Source: Sporichthya brevicatena (GTDB taxonomy: Bacteria; Actinomycetota; Actinomycetes; Sporichthyales; Sporichthyaceae). From it: 64,000 nucleotides of DNA. The position numbers and the translations under genes are program-made. The notes under the pieces were generated by a model. That model searched no databases and was not told the origin of the DNA. It saw only the letters and a program-made list of their open reading frames with translations. This document shows, piece by piece, positions 1 through 9,340 of this stretch (its first letter is position 1; each line of letters begins with the position of its first letter). The stretch lies in NCBI RefSeq assembly GCF_039525035.1, contig NZ_BAAAHE010000017.1:1-64000 (forward strand). Direction: 5' to 3'.

Positions 1-139
1 AACACCATCGAGCGCGGGTTCAACATCTTCAAGCAGTGGCGCGGATTGGCCACCCGTTACGAAAGCTCGCCCTGACCTACCGCGGCGGCGCGGTCCTGCG
101 GGCGATCGTCATCTGGGCCACCGGGTTAGGAGACGTGCC

Positions 140-143
<4 letters not shown>
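1..143 (+). mobile_element. IS5-family transposase, 3' remnant with frameshift
   Basis: Frame 1 from base 1 reads NTIERGFNIFKQWRGLATRY, the C-terminal signature of IS5-type DDE transposases (the E of DDE followed by R and a KQWRG/ATRY block), and stops at 73-75. The frame starting at base 63 continues the family pattern (KLALTYRGGAVLRAIVIWA) and stops at 141-143, so the two halves are joined by a shift near bases 61-65. The 5' part lies outside the window. The stop TAG overlaps the stop of livF on the other strand in the shared tetramer CTAG (140-143). No terminal inverted repeat can lie beyond the stop without entering livF, so the element has lost its right end and is probably a fossil. Confidence 0.75.
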
Positions 144-832
<689 letters not shown>

Positions 833-836
833 TCCG

Positions 837-1685
837 TCAGCCCGCTCTCGTCTGGGAGGAGGAGTGCTCCTCGGCCTCGACCTCGGTCTCGACGCTCTCG
901 TCACCGAGGTAGGCGGCGCGCACGAGTTCGCTGGTCCGGACCTGCTCGGCGGTCCCCTCGAAGATCGGCTTGCCGAAGTCCAGCACGTGGATGTAGCCGC
1001 AGATCTTCATCACCAGCGACATGTCGTGCTCGACGAGGAGGATCCCGAGCTCACGGGCCTCGAGCAGCCCCTCCAGGATCTCGCCGAATCGCGCCGTCTC
1101 GACACGGTCCAGACCGCTGCTCGGTTCGTCGAGCAGGAGCACCTGGAACCCGCCGGCGATGACGCGGGCCAACTCGACCAGTCGGCGCTGGCCCGTGGAC
1201 AGCGCCGCGGCCTGACGGGTCGCCAGGTGCGTGATGTCGCACAGCTCCAACGCCTGATCGGTCACCTCGCTGACCCGCGCGCGATTTCCGCGCGCGGGCA
1301 CGAGGTGCCGCCACGGCTTCGAGCCCGCCATGGCGGCCTCGCGGCCGAGGGCCACGTTCGCCCGCACGGTGAGGCTGTCGAACAGCTCCATCCGCTGGAA
1401 CGTCCGGCCCAGACCACGCTGGGCCCGGACCTGCGGGGCGGCGTGCGTGACGTCCTCGCCGAACAGCCGCACCGTGCCGGTCGTCGGACGCAGCAGGCCG
1501 GTGCAGGCGTTGAACGTCGTGGTCTTGCCCGCCCCGTTGGGCCCGATCAATCCGGTGATCCGGCCCAACGGAGCGGTCAGCGAGAGGGTGTCGAGGGCGA
1601 GGTGGCCTCCGTACCGGACGGAGACCCCCTCGACCTCGAGCCCGCGGGATTCCTTCGCCGGTTTCCTCGAAGGAGAGTCCGTCAC
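837..1685 (-). CDS. livG: Branched-chain amino acid type ABC transporter ATP-binding protein (LivG)
   Basis: A 282-residue ATPase, the partner of LivF. It has Walker A GPNGAGKTTTFN, the signature LSTGQRRLVELARV, Walker B VLLLDEPSSGLD and the LivG-type C-terminal block ILLVEHDMSLVMKICGYIHVLDFG. The start is taken as GTG 1685, two bases after the TAA of the receptor gene and preceded by AAGGGA, which overlaps the end of that gene. The usual LSGGQ is LSTGQ here, a common LivG variant. It ends with an acidic tail (VETEVEAEEHSSSQ). Confidence 0.93.
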   Translation of the reverse strand: MTDSPSRKPAKESRGLEVEGVSVRYGGHLALDTLSLTAPLGRITGLIGPNGAGKTTTFNACTGLLRPTTGTVRLFGEDVTHAAPQVRAQRGLGRTFQRMELFDSLTVRANVALGREAAMAGSKPWRHLVPARGNRARVSEVTDQALELCDITHLATRQAAALSTGQRRLVELARVIAGGFQVLLLDEPSSGLDRVETARFGEILEGLLEARELGILLVEHDMSLVMKICGYIHVLDFGKPIFEGTAEQVRTSELVRAAYLGDESVETEVEAEEHSSSQTRAG

Positions 1686-1687
1686 GG

Positions 1688-3199
1688 TTATCCCTTCACC
1701 GGTTCGTGGGCGAAGCAGAGCTTCTGCGCGCCCAGCGGTGCCCGGTACGCCTTGTCGATGACCGCCACCGCGTAGTAGCACGGTTGGGTCTTCGGGAGCT
1801 TGCCGCGCTCGAAGGTGACGCCCGGCCCGAGACCCCCGAGGGTCTCGTTCTTCAGGCTGTACAGCCCGTCGTAGATCATGGCCGTGGTGATCGAACCCGC
1901 GCGGGCCTTGGCGGACACGGACCCCATCGCCGCCTCCAGCAACTTGCCCGAGGCCCAGCCGGACAGCGCCGACTGGTCCGGCACGAAGTCCGGCATGAAC
2001 GTCTTCAGCGCGGTGCGGAAGGCGTCGATCGCCGGGATGCCGGTGGCGGCGAGCGGAGCGTTCGGCGAGCCGGAGTAGACCTTGATCTTGGAGATGAACG
2101 GGTCGCTCAACGCCGCCGAGGTGAAGCTGAACGAGGCACCCACGATCGGCACACGGAAGCCGATGCTGTCGCAGGAGCGCGCCAGACGGAGCTCGGAGGC
2201 GGCGTCGACGTACGCGGTGATGAACTGCGCGCCCTTGTCCTTCGCGAGCTGGCAACCCGAGGTGAAGCTGGGCTGGGTCAGGGAGACGCCCTGGGTGCCC
2301 ACAACCTCGACCTTGGCCATGTCGGCCATGCCACCCTTGGTCTGCGCCGACTTGGCGCTCGTGGTGCAGATCGTCGCCTCGACGCAGTAGAGGATGAACG
2401 TCTTCGTCATCCCCTCGGCCCGCCGGATCGCGTCCATGGGTCCGGCGAAGGCCGACAGCGTGCCGCCGCCCTGCGGGAAGACGTACTGGCTCTCGTTCCA
2501 GATCGGGTCGACCAGGTCACCGCCGATCTGCGGGAACTTGTGCTTCTCCAGCGTCGGAACCATCGCCGCGAACGAGATCGGCATGGCCGACCCGACGATC
2601 GCCTGCACCTTCTTGTTGACGATCAGGTCCTCGGTGACCGACGCGGTGCGCTGCGGGTCGTTCTGGTCATCGACCGCGATGACCTGGACGGGGTGGCACT
2701 CCAGGCCGCCCTTGGCGTTGATCGCGCTGGCCCAGAGCGCCAGGCCCTCCTTGTGCCGACCCGTGGTCTGGCCGACGAGACCGCTGAACGTGCCGACCTG
2801 ACCGATCTTGACCGGGTCCAGCTGCTTCGTGCAGGGCACGATCGCCGGCGTCTTGGCCCCGCCGGCGGCGTTGCCCTTGTTGCCCTTGGTCTTGGCGTCC
2901 TTGCCGCCGCCCTTGGCAGGCTTGTTCGCCTCGCCGGCGGTGTCCGGCGCGGCGGTGGCGCCCGGCGCCGCCGTGGCGTCCGGAGCGGCCGGGTCGGCGG
3001 GAATCGCCTCCGGGTCGGCGGGGGCGGCCGGGTCCGCCGCCGTGTCGGTCGCCGGGTCCTGGATCGCGGCGTCGGCGCCTACCGCTGCCTGGTCCGCGTC
3101 GCTGTCGTCGCCGCCGCACGCGGTGGCGCTCAGCGCAACGGCGAGGCTGAGGCACACCGCCTGGGTGAGGCGGTATCTCCTCCCGCGTGGCTGGAACAT
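1688..3199 (-). CDS. ABC transporter substrate-binding lipoprotein, Leu/Ile/Val-receptor family
   Basis: A 503-residue receptor of the periplasmic-binding-protein type I fold. Residues 1-27 form a signal peptide ending in a lipobox (ATAC, Cys28), so the protein should be anchored in the outer face of the membrane. Residues 29 to about 115 are a low-complexity Ala/Pro/Asp then Lys/Gly linker, far longer than usual. The ligand-binding domain follows, with typical motifs KIGQVGTFSGLVGQ and VQVIAVDDQNDPQR. It sits between the fused permease (2-base gap) and livG (2-base gap), the order of a Liv operon. The ligand cannot be read from sequence. Confidence 0.9.
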   Translation of the reverse strand: MFQPRGRRYRLTQAVCLSLAVALSATACGGDDSDADQAAVGADAAIQDPATDTAADPAAPADPEAIPADPAAPDATAAPGATAAPDTAGEANKPAKGGGKDAKTKGNKGNAAGGAKTPAIVPCTKQLDPVKIGQVGTFSGLVGQTTGRHKEGLALWASAINAKGGLECHPVQVIAVDDQNDPQRTASVTEDLIVNKKVQAIVGSAMPISFAAMVPTLEKHKFPQIGGDLVDPIWNESQYVFPQGGGTLSAFAGPMDAIRRAEGMTKTFILYCVEATICTTSAKSAQTKGGMADMAKVEVVGTQGVSLTQPSFTSGCQLAKDKGAQFITAYVDAASELRLARSCDSIGFRVPIVGASFSFTSAALSDPFISKIKVYSGSPNAPLAATGIPAIDAFRTALKTFMPDFVPDQSALSGWASGKLLEAAMGSVSAKARAGSITTAMIYDGLYSLKNETLGGLGPGVTFERGKLPKTQPCYYAVAVIDKAYRAPLGAQKLCFAHEPVKG

Positions 3200-3201
3200 A
3201 G

Positions 3202-5172
3202 TCAGACTCCTTCGTCGGTTTCATACCGGGACGGCGCGTACGCACCAGCCGGAGCAGGGGACGCCGGCGCTTCACCGGCGTCAGGGGGCACCGCTCGCGC
3301 CGGAGCGCTGTCGGCGCGGGCGTGCGCAGGCGTGGTCGCGGGGTGGCGACGGGCCCAGACCTCACGGGCCTGGCGCTGCAACGCGCCCTGGGAGTTGGCG
3401 GCGAGGAAGATTGCCGCGAGACCAAAGATCACGTAGCTCCACAGCGTCGTCTTCTCACCGCTGATGTACGCCGGCAGCACGTGGAACAGGGACGCCGCGA
3501 CGATCGCGGACGACACCGTCCGGCGACCGCTGATCGCCAGGAAGGCCAGGATCACCAGCGAGTCCTGGCTGGAGAAGGTGTCCTGGCTGACGCGCGAGAA
3601 CAACCCGGCGGTCGTCGCGCCGCTGATCCCCGCGAGGAACGCGGAGATGCAGAAGACGATGACCCGGCTGATCTTGACGTTCGCCCCGAGCGTTGTGAGC
3701 GCCACCGGGGAGTCCGCCATGCCGCGCAGCAACCGGCCCATGCGCGTCTGCTCGATGGTGACCACGATCGCGATCGCGACCAGCGCGATGCCCAGCAGCA
3801 GGTAGTAGTAGTTGTCGTCGTCGGTGAAGCCCTCGGGCCGTCGGGTCGGGATGCCCGAGGAGAACATGTAGTCCCGGCTGTACGCGTACTGCGCCAGCAG
3901 GATCCCGAAGCCGAGCGTCGCCAGCGCCAGGTACAGCCCGGAGAGCCGGATCGCCGGAATCGCGATGACCGCCCCGATCGGGACGGCGAGCAGGCCGCCG
4001 ATCAACATCGCGACCATCCACGGCATGCCCTTGTCGAGCATGTGCGCGAACCCGGCGGCGCCCACCGCGGCGAAGCCGATGTGGCAGAGCGAGATCTGAC
4101 CCGACGTCCGCACCAGCAGCGACAGGCTCAGGAACAGCACGACCGAGGAGATGGCGGCGTTGTAGTAGCTGATCTTCGTGTCGGCGAAGGACGGGACCAG
4201 CAGGGCCACCACCAGCAGCGCGCCCCAGCCGGCGGCGCGCGCCGGTACCGGAACCCGGCTCGGCGGCACCGCGCGCGTCTTGATCTCGCGGCCGACCTCG
4301 ACCAGCCAGCCGCGGCGGGCGAAGACGAGGATGCCGAACAGCACGATGAACGGCATGTTGAAGTCGATGCCGGACAGGTTCGGGTGCGGGGCGAAGATCT
4401 TGGACGTCACGCCCTGAAGGACGCCGACGATGAGGCCACCGACGAAGCTCCACGGCAGGCTCGTGAACCGGCCGATCGCGGCAGCACCGAAGGCCTGAAT
4501 GACGATCACGGACAGGATGAACACGTCGAGCTGGAGCTGGATCGAGGCGAGGAGCACGCCGGCGGCCGCCGCGAAGCAGGAGCCGATCACCCACGCCGAC
4601 AGCCGGATCCGGAACGGGTTCAGCCCGGTCTGGTCCAGCAGCTCCTGGTCGTCGACCACGGCCCGCATCGCCGTGCCCAGCCGCGTCCGCTTGAAGAAGA
4701 CGAACAGCGCGGCGGCGGACGCGACCCCGAGCGCCAGCACGATCAGGCTGTCGTACTTCACCGGGACGCCGGTGATCGTGAACGCCTCGTCCGTGGGCAG
4801 GAACGACTCGACGGACAGGCCGGTGAATCCGTACCGCAGGATCAGCAGCGACTGGATCGCCACCAGCAGACCGATGGTGGCGGTGACCTTCTGCGCGGTG
4901 GGGACCTCACGCAGCGCCGCGGACATCCGTTCCAGCAGGAACCCGAGGCCCAGGCCGAAGAGCAGCAGGACGATCAGCGCGGCGACCGGCCAGGACAGCC
5001 CGGCGTCGTCACGCAGCTCGTAGAACGCGTACGCGCCGGCGGCCGAGATGGCGCCCTGAGCGATGTTGAACAGCCCCGAGGTCTTGTACGTGAGCACCAG
5101 GCCCATCGCGGCGAGTCCGTACACCGACCCCAGGGAGATCCCGAAGATCAGGTACGGCACATAGTCGCTCAT
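3202..5172 (-). CDS. Fused LivH-LivM branched-chain amino acid type ABC permease
   Basis: One 656-residue polypeptide carries both membrane subunits. Residues 1 to about 290 are LivH-like (start MSDYVPYLIFGISLGSVYGL, motif GLFNIAQGAISAAGAYAF), then a basic cytoplasmic linker, then a LivM-like half from about 325 (motif GQISLCHIGFAAVGAAGFAH). In the classical system these are two genes, so the fusion fixes the 1:1 ratio. It ends with a Pro/Ala-rich tail of about 50 residues. ATG 5172 has GGAGG upstream. The gene lies 30 bases after the secreted-protein gene and 2 bases before the receptor gene. Confidence 0.92.
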   Translation of the reverse strand: MSDYVPYLIFGISLGSVYGLAAMGLVLTYKTSGLFNIAQGAISAAGAYAFYELRDDAGLSWPVAALIVLLLFGLGLGFLLERMSAALREVPTAQKVTATIGLLVAIQSLLILRYGFTGLSVESFLPTDEAFTITGVPVKYDSLIVLALGVASAAALFVFFKRTRLGTAMRAVVDDQELLDQTGLNPFRIRLSAWVIGSCFAAAAGVLLASIQLQLDVFILSVIVIQAFGAAAIGRFTSLPWSFVGGLIVGVLQGVTSKIFAPHPNLSGIDFNMPFIVLFGILVFARRGWLVEVGREIKTRAVPPSRVPVPARAAGWGALLVVALLVPSFADTKISYYNAAISSVVLFLSLSLLVRTSGQISLCHIGFAAVGAAGFAHMLDKGMPWMVAMLIGGLLAVPIGAVIAIPAIRLSGLYLALATLGFGILLAQYAYSRDYMFSSGIPTRRPEGFTDDDNYYYLLLGIALVAIAIVVTIEQTRMGRLLRGMADSPVALTTLGANVKISRVIVFCISAFLAGISGATTAGLFSRVSQDTFSSQDSLVILAFLAISGRRTVSSAIVAASLFHVLPAYISGEKTTLWSYVIFGLAAIFLAANSQGALQRQAREVWARRHPATTPAHARADSAPARAVPPDAGEAPASPAPAGAYAPSRYETDEGV

Positions 5173-5202
5173 CGACGAACCTCCACCCCTTCTTCTGCTC
5201 GG

Positions 5203-6330
5203 TCACTCACCGGTGGTGCGGGTGCGCCCCACGCCGGCGAACGCGAGCAGTCCCAGCGCCGTCAGAGCCGCTGCCGGCGCGGTGCCCGCGCCGAACGTGC
5301 TCACCGTGGTCTGTGCCTTCGCGGACGCGGCCGCGAAGCCGATCTCGAACAGCTGCGTCGTGACACCGGCGATGCCGGTCTCGTTGTCCGGCAGTTCGGG
5401 AAGATCGGTGGAGAAGGTCATTCCGGCGGCGGTGACGCCGTCCTTGGTGACGACCGGCTCCTGGTAGGTCATCTTCACGCCGATCGCGGCGAACGCGCTC
5501 TTCACCGCGCCCGCGTCGATCGGCTGCGCCTGCTTCGTGCCGTCGGGCGTGGTGAGGAGGAACTGCCCGTTCCGGAACGAGAGCACCAGGCCCTCGGACT
5601 TGGTGCAGGGCAGCTCACCCTGACCCTCGGGCAGCCCGAGCTGCGGGGGCAGGGCGCACGGAGTCTGGTAGATCAGGCCCGGCGCGGTGATCGAGTCGAA
5701 CTCCAGCAGCGAGGACGTGACGGCCTCGCCGTTGCCCTCCGAGACGGCGGAGGCGACGCTGCGCAGTCCACGGATCTCGATGTTGTTGGCGAGCTCGAGA
5801 ATGTCGTAGGTGCTCTCCGCCGTGGAGCGCACGCCGCCGAACTCGAGCCGCTCGGAGCGGGCGTTGGCGGACGCGCCCGAGAACGCCGCGCCGAGGACGG
5901 CGTCCGCGGTGACCACGCCGGGGTTGCTGGCGGCGTTCAGCGTGGAGAAGGGATTGTCGACACTCCGCGCCCCCTCGCCGGCCTCGGCGGTCACGAAGAA
6001 CGGGTAGGTCGGCAGCTGCGCGCCGGTAATGGCGTTGACGAGGCCGGGCCCCTGCACCGCCACCGGGCCCGGGTACGGGCCGGCCGCGACCGCGTCGGCC
6101 GCGCCGATCGAGGTGAGGTTGGTGCTCGCGAACGGGCCGTACCCCTCGTAGGGCATACCGAGCGGTAACGTCGGGTTCGTCGTAGCCGTCCGGAACGGAT
6201 ACGCGATGGCACTCGCGGTGAACGTCGAGACGTCCGCGTTCGCCGTGGAGGGCAGCAACGTGTACGCCGCGACGCAACCGACCGCGCCCATGGCCGCGGT
6301 CAACCGCAGACCGACAGTCCGAACCTTCAT
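5203..6330 (-). CDS. Secreted or surface protein of unknown function, first gene of the Liv operon
   Basis: A 375-residue protein I do not recognise as a named family. A Sec signal peptide (hydrophobic core about residues 9-30, AxA site at STANA) starts it, and a C-terminal hydrophobic helix (about 347-367, AAALTALGLLAFAGVG) followed by RTRTTGE ends it, so it is probably tethered to the membrane. The middle is rich in Ala, Gly, Ser and Thr, with a Cys pair at CALPPQ and PCTKSEG that may form a disulfide. It precedes livHM by 30 bases on the same strand, which suggests it works with the importer, perhaps as a surface capture or cell-envelope passage protein; that is inference. RBS AGGAG lies before ATG 6330. 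Confidence 0.8.
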   Translation of the reverse strand: MKVRTVGLRLTAAMGAVGCVAAYTLLPSTANADVSTFTASAIAYPFRTATTNPTLPLGMPYEGYGPFASTNLTSIGAADAVAAGPYPGPVAVQGPGLVNAITGAQLPTYPFFVTAEAGEGARSVDNPFSTLNAASNPGVVTADAVLGAAFSGASANARSERLEFGGVRSTAESTYDILELANNIEIRGLRSVASAVSEGNGEAVTSSLLEFDSITAPGLIYQTPCALPPQLGLPEGQGELPCTKSEGLVLSFRNGQFLLTTPDGTKQAQPIDAGAVKSAFAAIGVKMTYQEPVVTKDGVTAAGMTFSTDLPELPDNETGIAGVTTQLFEIGFAAASAKAQTTVSTFGAGTAPAAALTALGLLAFAGVGRTRTTGE

Positions 6331-6565
6331 TCCATTCTCCTCACGTGACGACCCGTCTGGGTGGTCGTACGCCGACAGATTTCTGACGCACCGTCGGGTC
6401 GCCGTTGGGGCGGCAAGCTGTTAGGGGTGTTCGCCCGACCACCGCGCGCTGCGCGCACTGGTTGGATCGTCGCAGCGGCGCGGGTCGTGTCGGGAAAAAT
6501 GTTCACTTTTTGGAAATATCCGGGGAACTCCGTTCAACAGGCGGTCATCGCCCGCTCACGGTTCG
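6331..6565. other. Intergenic region upstream of the Liv operon
   Basis: 235 bases without a credible gene between the P450 stop and the start of the secreted-protein gene, both on the minus strand. It should hold the Liv operon promoter. The only symmetry I see is a weak palindrome AAAAATGTTCACTTTTT around 6497-6513, AT-rich in an otherwise GC-rich stretch. The 19-bp palindrome found at the neighbouring catabolic promoters is absent here. Confidence 0.5.
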
Positions 6566-7864
6566 TCAGGTGCGCTTGTCGAACTCGATCTCCAGGCCCT
6601 CGTACGCGGAGAACGGGAACTGAGCCGCGCGCGTCGGGGTGAAGCCCGCGGCGTACCGGATGTTGTCGACGCGCTCCAGCAGCACCTCGAACGCGATCCG
6701 GGAGACCGCGCGCGCCAGCGGCATGCCGACGCAGACGTGGGGCCCGTAGCCGAAAGCGAGGTGCTTCTTGACGTTCGGGCGGTGGATGTCGAACTCCTGC
6801 GGGTTCTCGAACACCTCCGGGTCGTGGCCGGCGCCACCCCACATCATCGGGACCAGCGCGCCGGCCGGAATCTTCGTCCCGGAGACCTCGGCGTCCTTGG
6901 TGCAGACGCGGTAGGTGGCCCGCAGCGGGGAGTCCTTGCGCAAGGATTCGTCGATCGCGGCGGGGATCAGCTCGGGGTTGGCGCGCAGATCCGCCATCAC
7001 CTCGGGCCGCTCGATGAGCTCGATCAGCAGGTTGCCGATCAGATTCGTCGTGGTGTGGTTGCCGGCGGGCAGCAGCTGGGAGACGGCGCAGAGCAGTTCG
7101 CCGTCCGTCAGGTGCCGCGGTCCGGCCATCTCACCGAACTTCTGCTCGTCCTCCTCGTCGATCGTCGAGTTGACGAGCGCCGAGAGCAGGTCGTCGGTGG
7201 GGTTGGCCCGCCGCGCCTCGATACGAGGCATCAGATCCTCGATGAACGCCTTCGCCGAGCGCAGGACCTCCATCCGCCGCGTGTTGTCCATCGGCGCGAG
7301 GTACCCGTCCGCGATGTCGTCGCTCCACTTCTTGAACAGCTCGCGGTCGCCGTCCATCCCCAGCATCGTCGCGATCATGATGACCGGCAGGGGCTCGGCG
7401 TACGCGGTGTAGAAGTTGCACCGGCCGTCTTCGATGAACGAGTCGACGAGAGTGTTCGCCTCGGCGCGGATCGTGGGCTCCATCTTGCGTACCCGCGCGA
7501 TGTTCATCGACTTGTTCGCGATGGCCTTCTGCCGCGTCTGGGTCGGCGGGTCGCACGAGAACAGGGCGTTCTTCAGCTTGGGGATCGTCGCCCAGAACTC
7601 CTGGACCTCCGTCGACCAGGGCTCGGGGCTGACGCCGGCGAGCTGCGGTCCCTCGGGGCCGTAGAACTCCGAGGAGAACCCACCCGTGTCGAACGTGACC
7701 TGGGAGAGCTCCGCGTGACCGGCGATCACATAACCGAGCGGGCCCGCGTCGAACGCCCCCTCGCCGGACGCGTGCATCGCCGCGTACCAGTCGTAGGGGC
7801 ACCGCTGGACCTCGGGGTTCAGCGGGGTGAGGCCGGTCGGGGCAGCTTGAGCGTCAGCGGACAT
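6566..7864 (-). CDS. Cytochrome P450
   Basis: A 432-residue soluble bacterial P450, a haem monooxygenase that hydroxylates an organic substrate with electrons from a ferredoxin system (none is encoded nearby). Visible motifs are the I-helix AGNHTT, the K-helix ESLRKDSPLR (ExxR) and the haem loop AFGYGPHVCVGMPLAR with Cys378 as thiolate ligand. The start is ATG 7864, preceded by GAGAGGGA; a longer reading to 7915 adds residues that overlap the operator. It is divergent from the luciferase-like oxidoreductase across 189 bases carrying two promoter-operator units, so it is probably co-regulated with the catabolic island. Confidence 0.94.
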   Translation of the reverse strand: MSADAQAAPTGLTPLNPEVQRCPYDWYAAMHASGEGAFDAGPLGYVIAGHAELSQVTFDTGGFSSEFYGPEGPQLAGVSPEPWSTEVQEFWATIPKLKNALFSCDPPTQTRQKAIANKSMNIARVRKMEPTIRAEANTLVDSFIEDGRCNFYTAYAEPLPVIMIATMLGMDGDRELFKKWSDDIADGYLAPMDNTRRMEVLRSAKAFIEDLMPRIEARRANPTDDLLSALVNSTIDEEDEQKFGEMAGPRHLTDGELLCAVSQLLPAGNHTTTNLIGNLLIELIERPEVMADLRANPELIPAAIDESLRKDSPLRATYRVCTKDAEVSGTKIPAGALVPMMWGGAGHDPEVFENPQEFDIHRPNVKKHLAFGYGPHVCVGMPLARAVSRIAFEVLLERVDNIRYAAGFTPTRAAQFPFSAYEGLEIEFDKRT

Positions 7865-7896
7865 CGGTGTCCCTCTCTCCGGGCTCGGCGCGATTT

Positions 7897-7943
7897 TTGC
7901 GCCGGTGAGTCTCAATTTAGAAAGCCGACGTTCGATGGGTCAA
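7897..7943 (-). promoter_or_regulatory. P450 promoter with TetR-type operator
   Basis: On the minus strand a -35 TTGACC (7943-7938), an 18-base spacer and a -10 TAAATT (7919-7914) precede the P450. Overlapping the -10 and covering the predicted start site is the palindromic site TTGCGCCGGTGAGTCTCAA (7897-7915, read on plus), one of five related copies in the island. Binding there would block RNA polymerase. Confidence 0.6.
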
Positions 7944-7987
7944 GGGTTCCGTCGATTCGCCCTGCCGAGCAGGGTGGCGAACAGGCG

Positions 7988-8037
7988 TAGACGCCGTCAC
8001 CGAACGGGTCTATGTTTTGTGCGACGACCCGGCTCAA
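7988..8037 (+). promoter_or_regulatory. Promoter and weaker operator of the luciferase-like oxidoreductase
   Basis: TAGACG (7988-7993), 17 bases, then TATGTT (8011-8016) form a plausible promoter. Just downstream GTGCGACGACCCGGCTCAA (8019-8037) matches 15 of 19 positions of the copy at 15947-15965 read on the opposite strand. The left arm is degraded, so this is the weakest of the five sites. Confidence 0.45.
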
Positions 8038-8053
8038 AAATGGATGGGATGCC

Positions 8054-9301
8054 ATGAAGGTCAGCGTGTTCGCGATGCCGACGATCCCGGCGACGTTGAA
8101 GGAGCGGAAGGCTCTGCGGCCCATCGGCCGCAACACCGAGCGCTACCAGATGATGCTCGAAGAGGTCCGCGAGATCGCGGTCCTGGCCGACGAACTGGGC
8201 TACGACGCCTTCTCCACCACCGAGCACCACCTGCACTCCGAGGGTGGTGAGGTGATGCCGGACCCGATCACGCTGTACGCCGACCTCGCGGTCCGGACCC
8301 AGAACATCCACTTCTACCCGATGTCGATCGTGCCGACGGCCGGTGACCCGATTCGGATCGCCGAGAGCATCGCGCTGCTCGACCAACTGACGAAGGGTCG
8401 CGTCGGGGCCACCTTCGCCCGCGGTTACCAGAAGCGCTGGATCCAGATCCTGTCCCAGGGCGGGTCCACCTCGCTCGTCGACGCCGACTCCGACGTGCGC
8501 AACCGCGAGGTCTACAACGAGCACATCGACGTCATCCTCAAGGCGTGGACGCAGGACTCCTGGGACCACGACGGCAAGCACTACCAGGTGCCGTTCCCGT
8601 ACGGCGAGGGCATCAAAGGCTTCGGCGGCGTCGACTGGACGCGTGACTTCGGGTCCGAGGACGAGGTCGACGCCGACGGCGTGATCCGCAAGATCGGCGT
8701 CACTCCCCCGCCGTACCAGCGGCCGTACCCGCCGATCTGGGTCCCGTACACGGTCTCTCCGGCCAGCATGATCGCGGCCGCGAAGCGCGGGTTCACCTGC
8801 ATCGCGACCGAGAGCCGGCCGGAGAGCTTCCGCGCGCACGCGCAGGCCTACCAGGCCGCCGCCAAGGAACAGGGCCGCGATCTCAAACTCGGCGAACTGT
8901 TCGGCGCCACCCGCTCGGTCTGCATCGGCGAGACCCGCGAGGAGGCCTTCGAGATGGCCGTGCGCACCGCGGCCTACGAGTGGCACAACTACTTCAACAA
9001 GTTCGGCTTCACCGAGATGTGGCGCACCGCGGAGGACGACCCGAACACCCCGCTGTCCTTCCCCGACGAGGCCGCCCTGGCCAAGCGCCTGATCGAGACC
9101 CGCCAGCTGCTCTGCGGCACCGTCGACGACGTCCGCCGCCAGATGGAGGAGCTTCACACCTGCCACGCCGGCCCCGGCGAGGAGGAGGGCCAGCTGGACT
9201 GGATGGTCTGGCAGTTCTTCCAGCAGGGCACCGTGCCCCTCGACGTGCAGAAGCGTCAGCTCGAACTGTTCGCGGAGAAGGTGCTGCCCGCCGTACGCTG
9301 A
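8054..9301 (+). CDS. LLM-class flavin-dependent oxidoreductase (luciferase-like monooxygenase)
   Basis: A 415-residue protein of the bacterial luciferase/alkanal monooxygenase family, a TIM-barrel enzyme that uses reduced FMN or F420. The N-terminal block AVLADELGYDAFSTTEHHLH and the barrel segment LDQLTKGRVGATFARGYQ are typical. ATG 8054 is chosen because residues before it do not match the family and an RBS-like GGATGGGA precedes it. Its promoter shares an operator with the P450 and Baeyer-Villiger genes, so it probably takes part in oxidising the same substrate. Its reaction cannot be told from the sequence. A hairpin terminator follows directly. Confidence 0.9.
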   Translation: MKVSVFAMPTIPATLKERKALRPIGRNTERYQMMLEEVREIAVLADELGYDAFSTTEHHLHSEGGEVMPDPITLYADLAVRTQNIHFYPMSIVPTAGDPIRIAESIALLDQLTKGRVGATFARGYQKRWIQILSQGGSTSLVDADSDVRNREVYNEHIDVILKAWTQDSWDHDGKHYQVPFPYGEGIKGFGGVDWTRDFGSEDEVDADGVIRKIGVTPPPYQRPYPPIWVPYTVSPASMIAAAKRGFTCIATESRPESFRAHAQAYQAAAKEQGRDLKLGELFGATRSVCIGETREEAFEMAVRTAAYEWHNYFNKFGFTEMWRTAEDDPNTPLSFPDEAALAKRLIETRQLLCGTVDDVRRQMEELHTCHAGPGEEEGQLDWMVWQFFQQGTVPLDVQKRQLELFAEKVLPAVR

Positions 9302-9309
9302 CCCGCCCG

Positions 9310-9336
9310 TTGACAAGGGGTGTCACCCTTTGCCAA
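9310..9336. terminator. Bidirectional terminator hairpin
   Basis: Between two convergent stops (9301 and 9341) an 11-base arm TTGACAAGGGG pairs with CCCTTTGCCAA (two mismatches) around TGTCA. The core AAGGGGTGTCACCCTT belongs to a palindrome family found at three other gene ends in this window. Confidence 0.65.
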
Positions 9337-9340
9337 CGAG

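Noticed and set aside
837-2255. Longer livG start at 2255
   Set aside because: The extra 190 residues lie across the receptor gene in another frame and are Arg-rich; GTG 1685 has an RBS and the family N-terminus.
3322-6168. 948-codon open frame on the plus strand across the Liv operon
   Set aside because: It is the reverse shadow of the permease and secreted-protein genes: Arg/Asp/Gly-rich, no domain, while the minus strand encodes clear families.
6361-6642. Short plus-strand frames in the gap before the Liv operon
   Set aside because: They run into the P450 coding region on the opposite strand and show no RBS or recognisable sequence.
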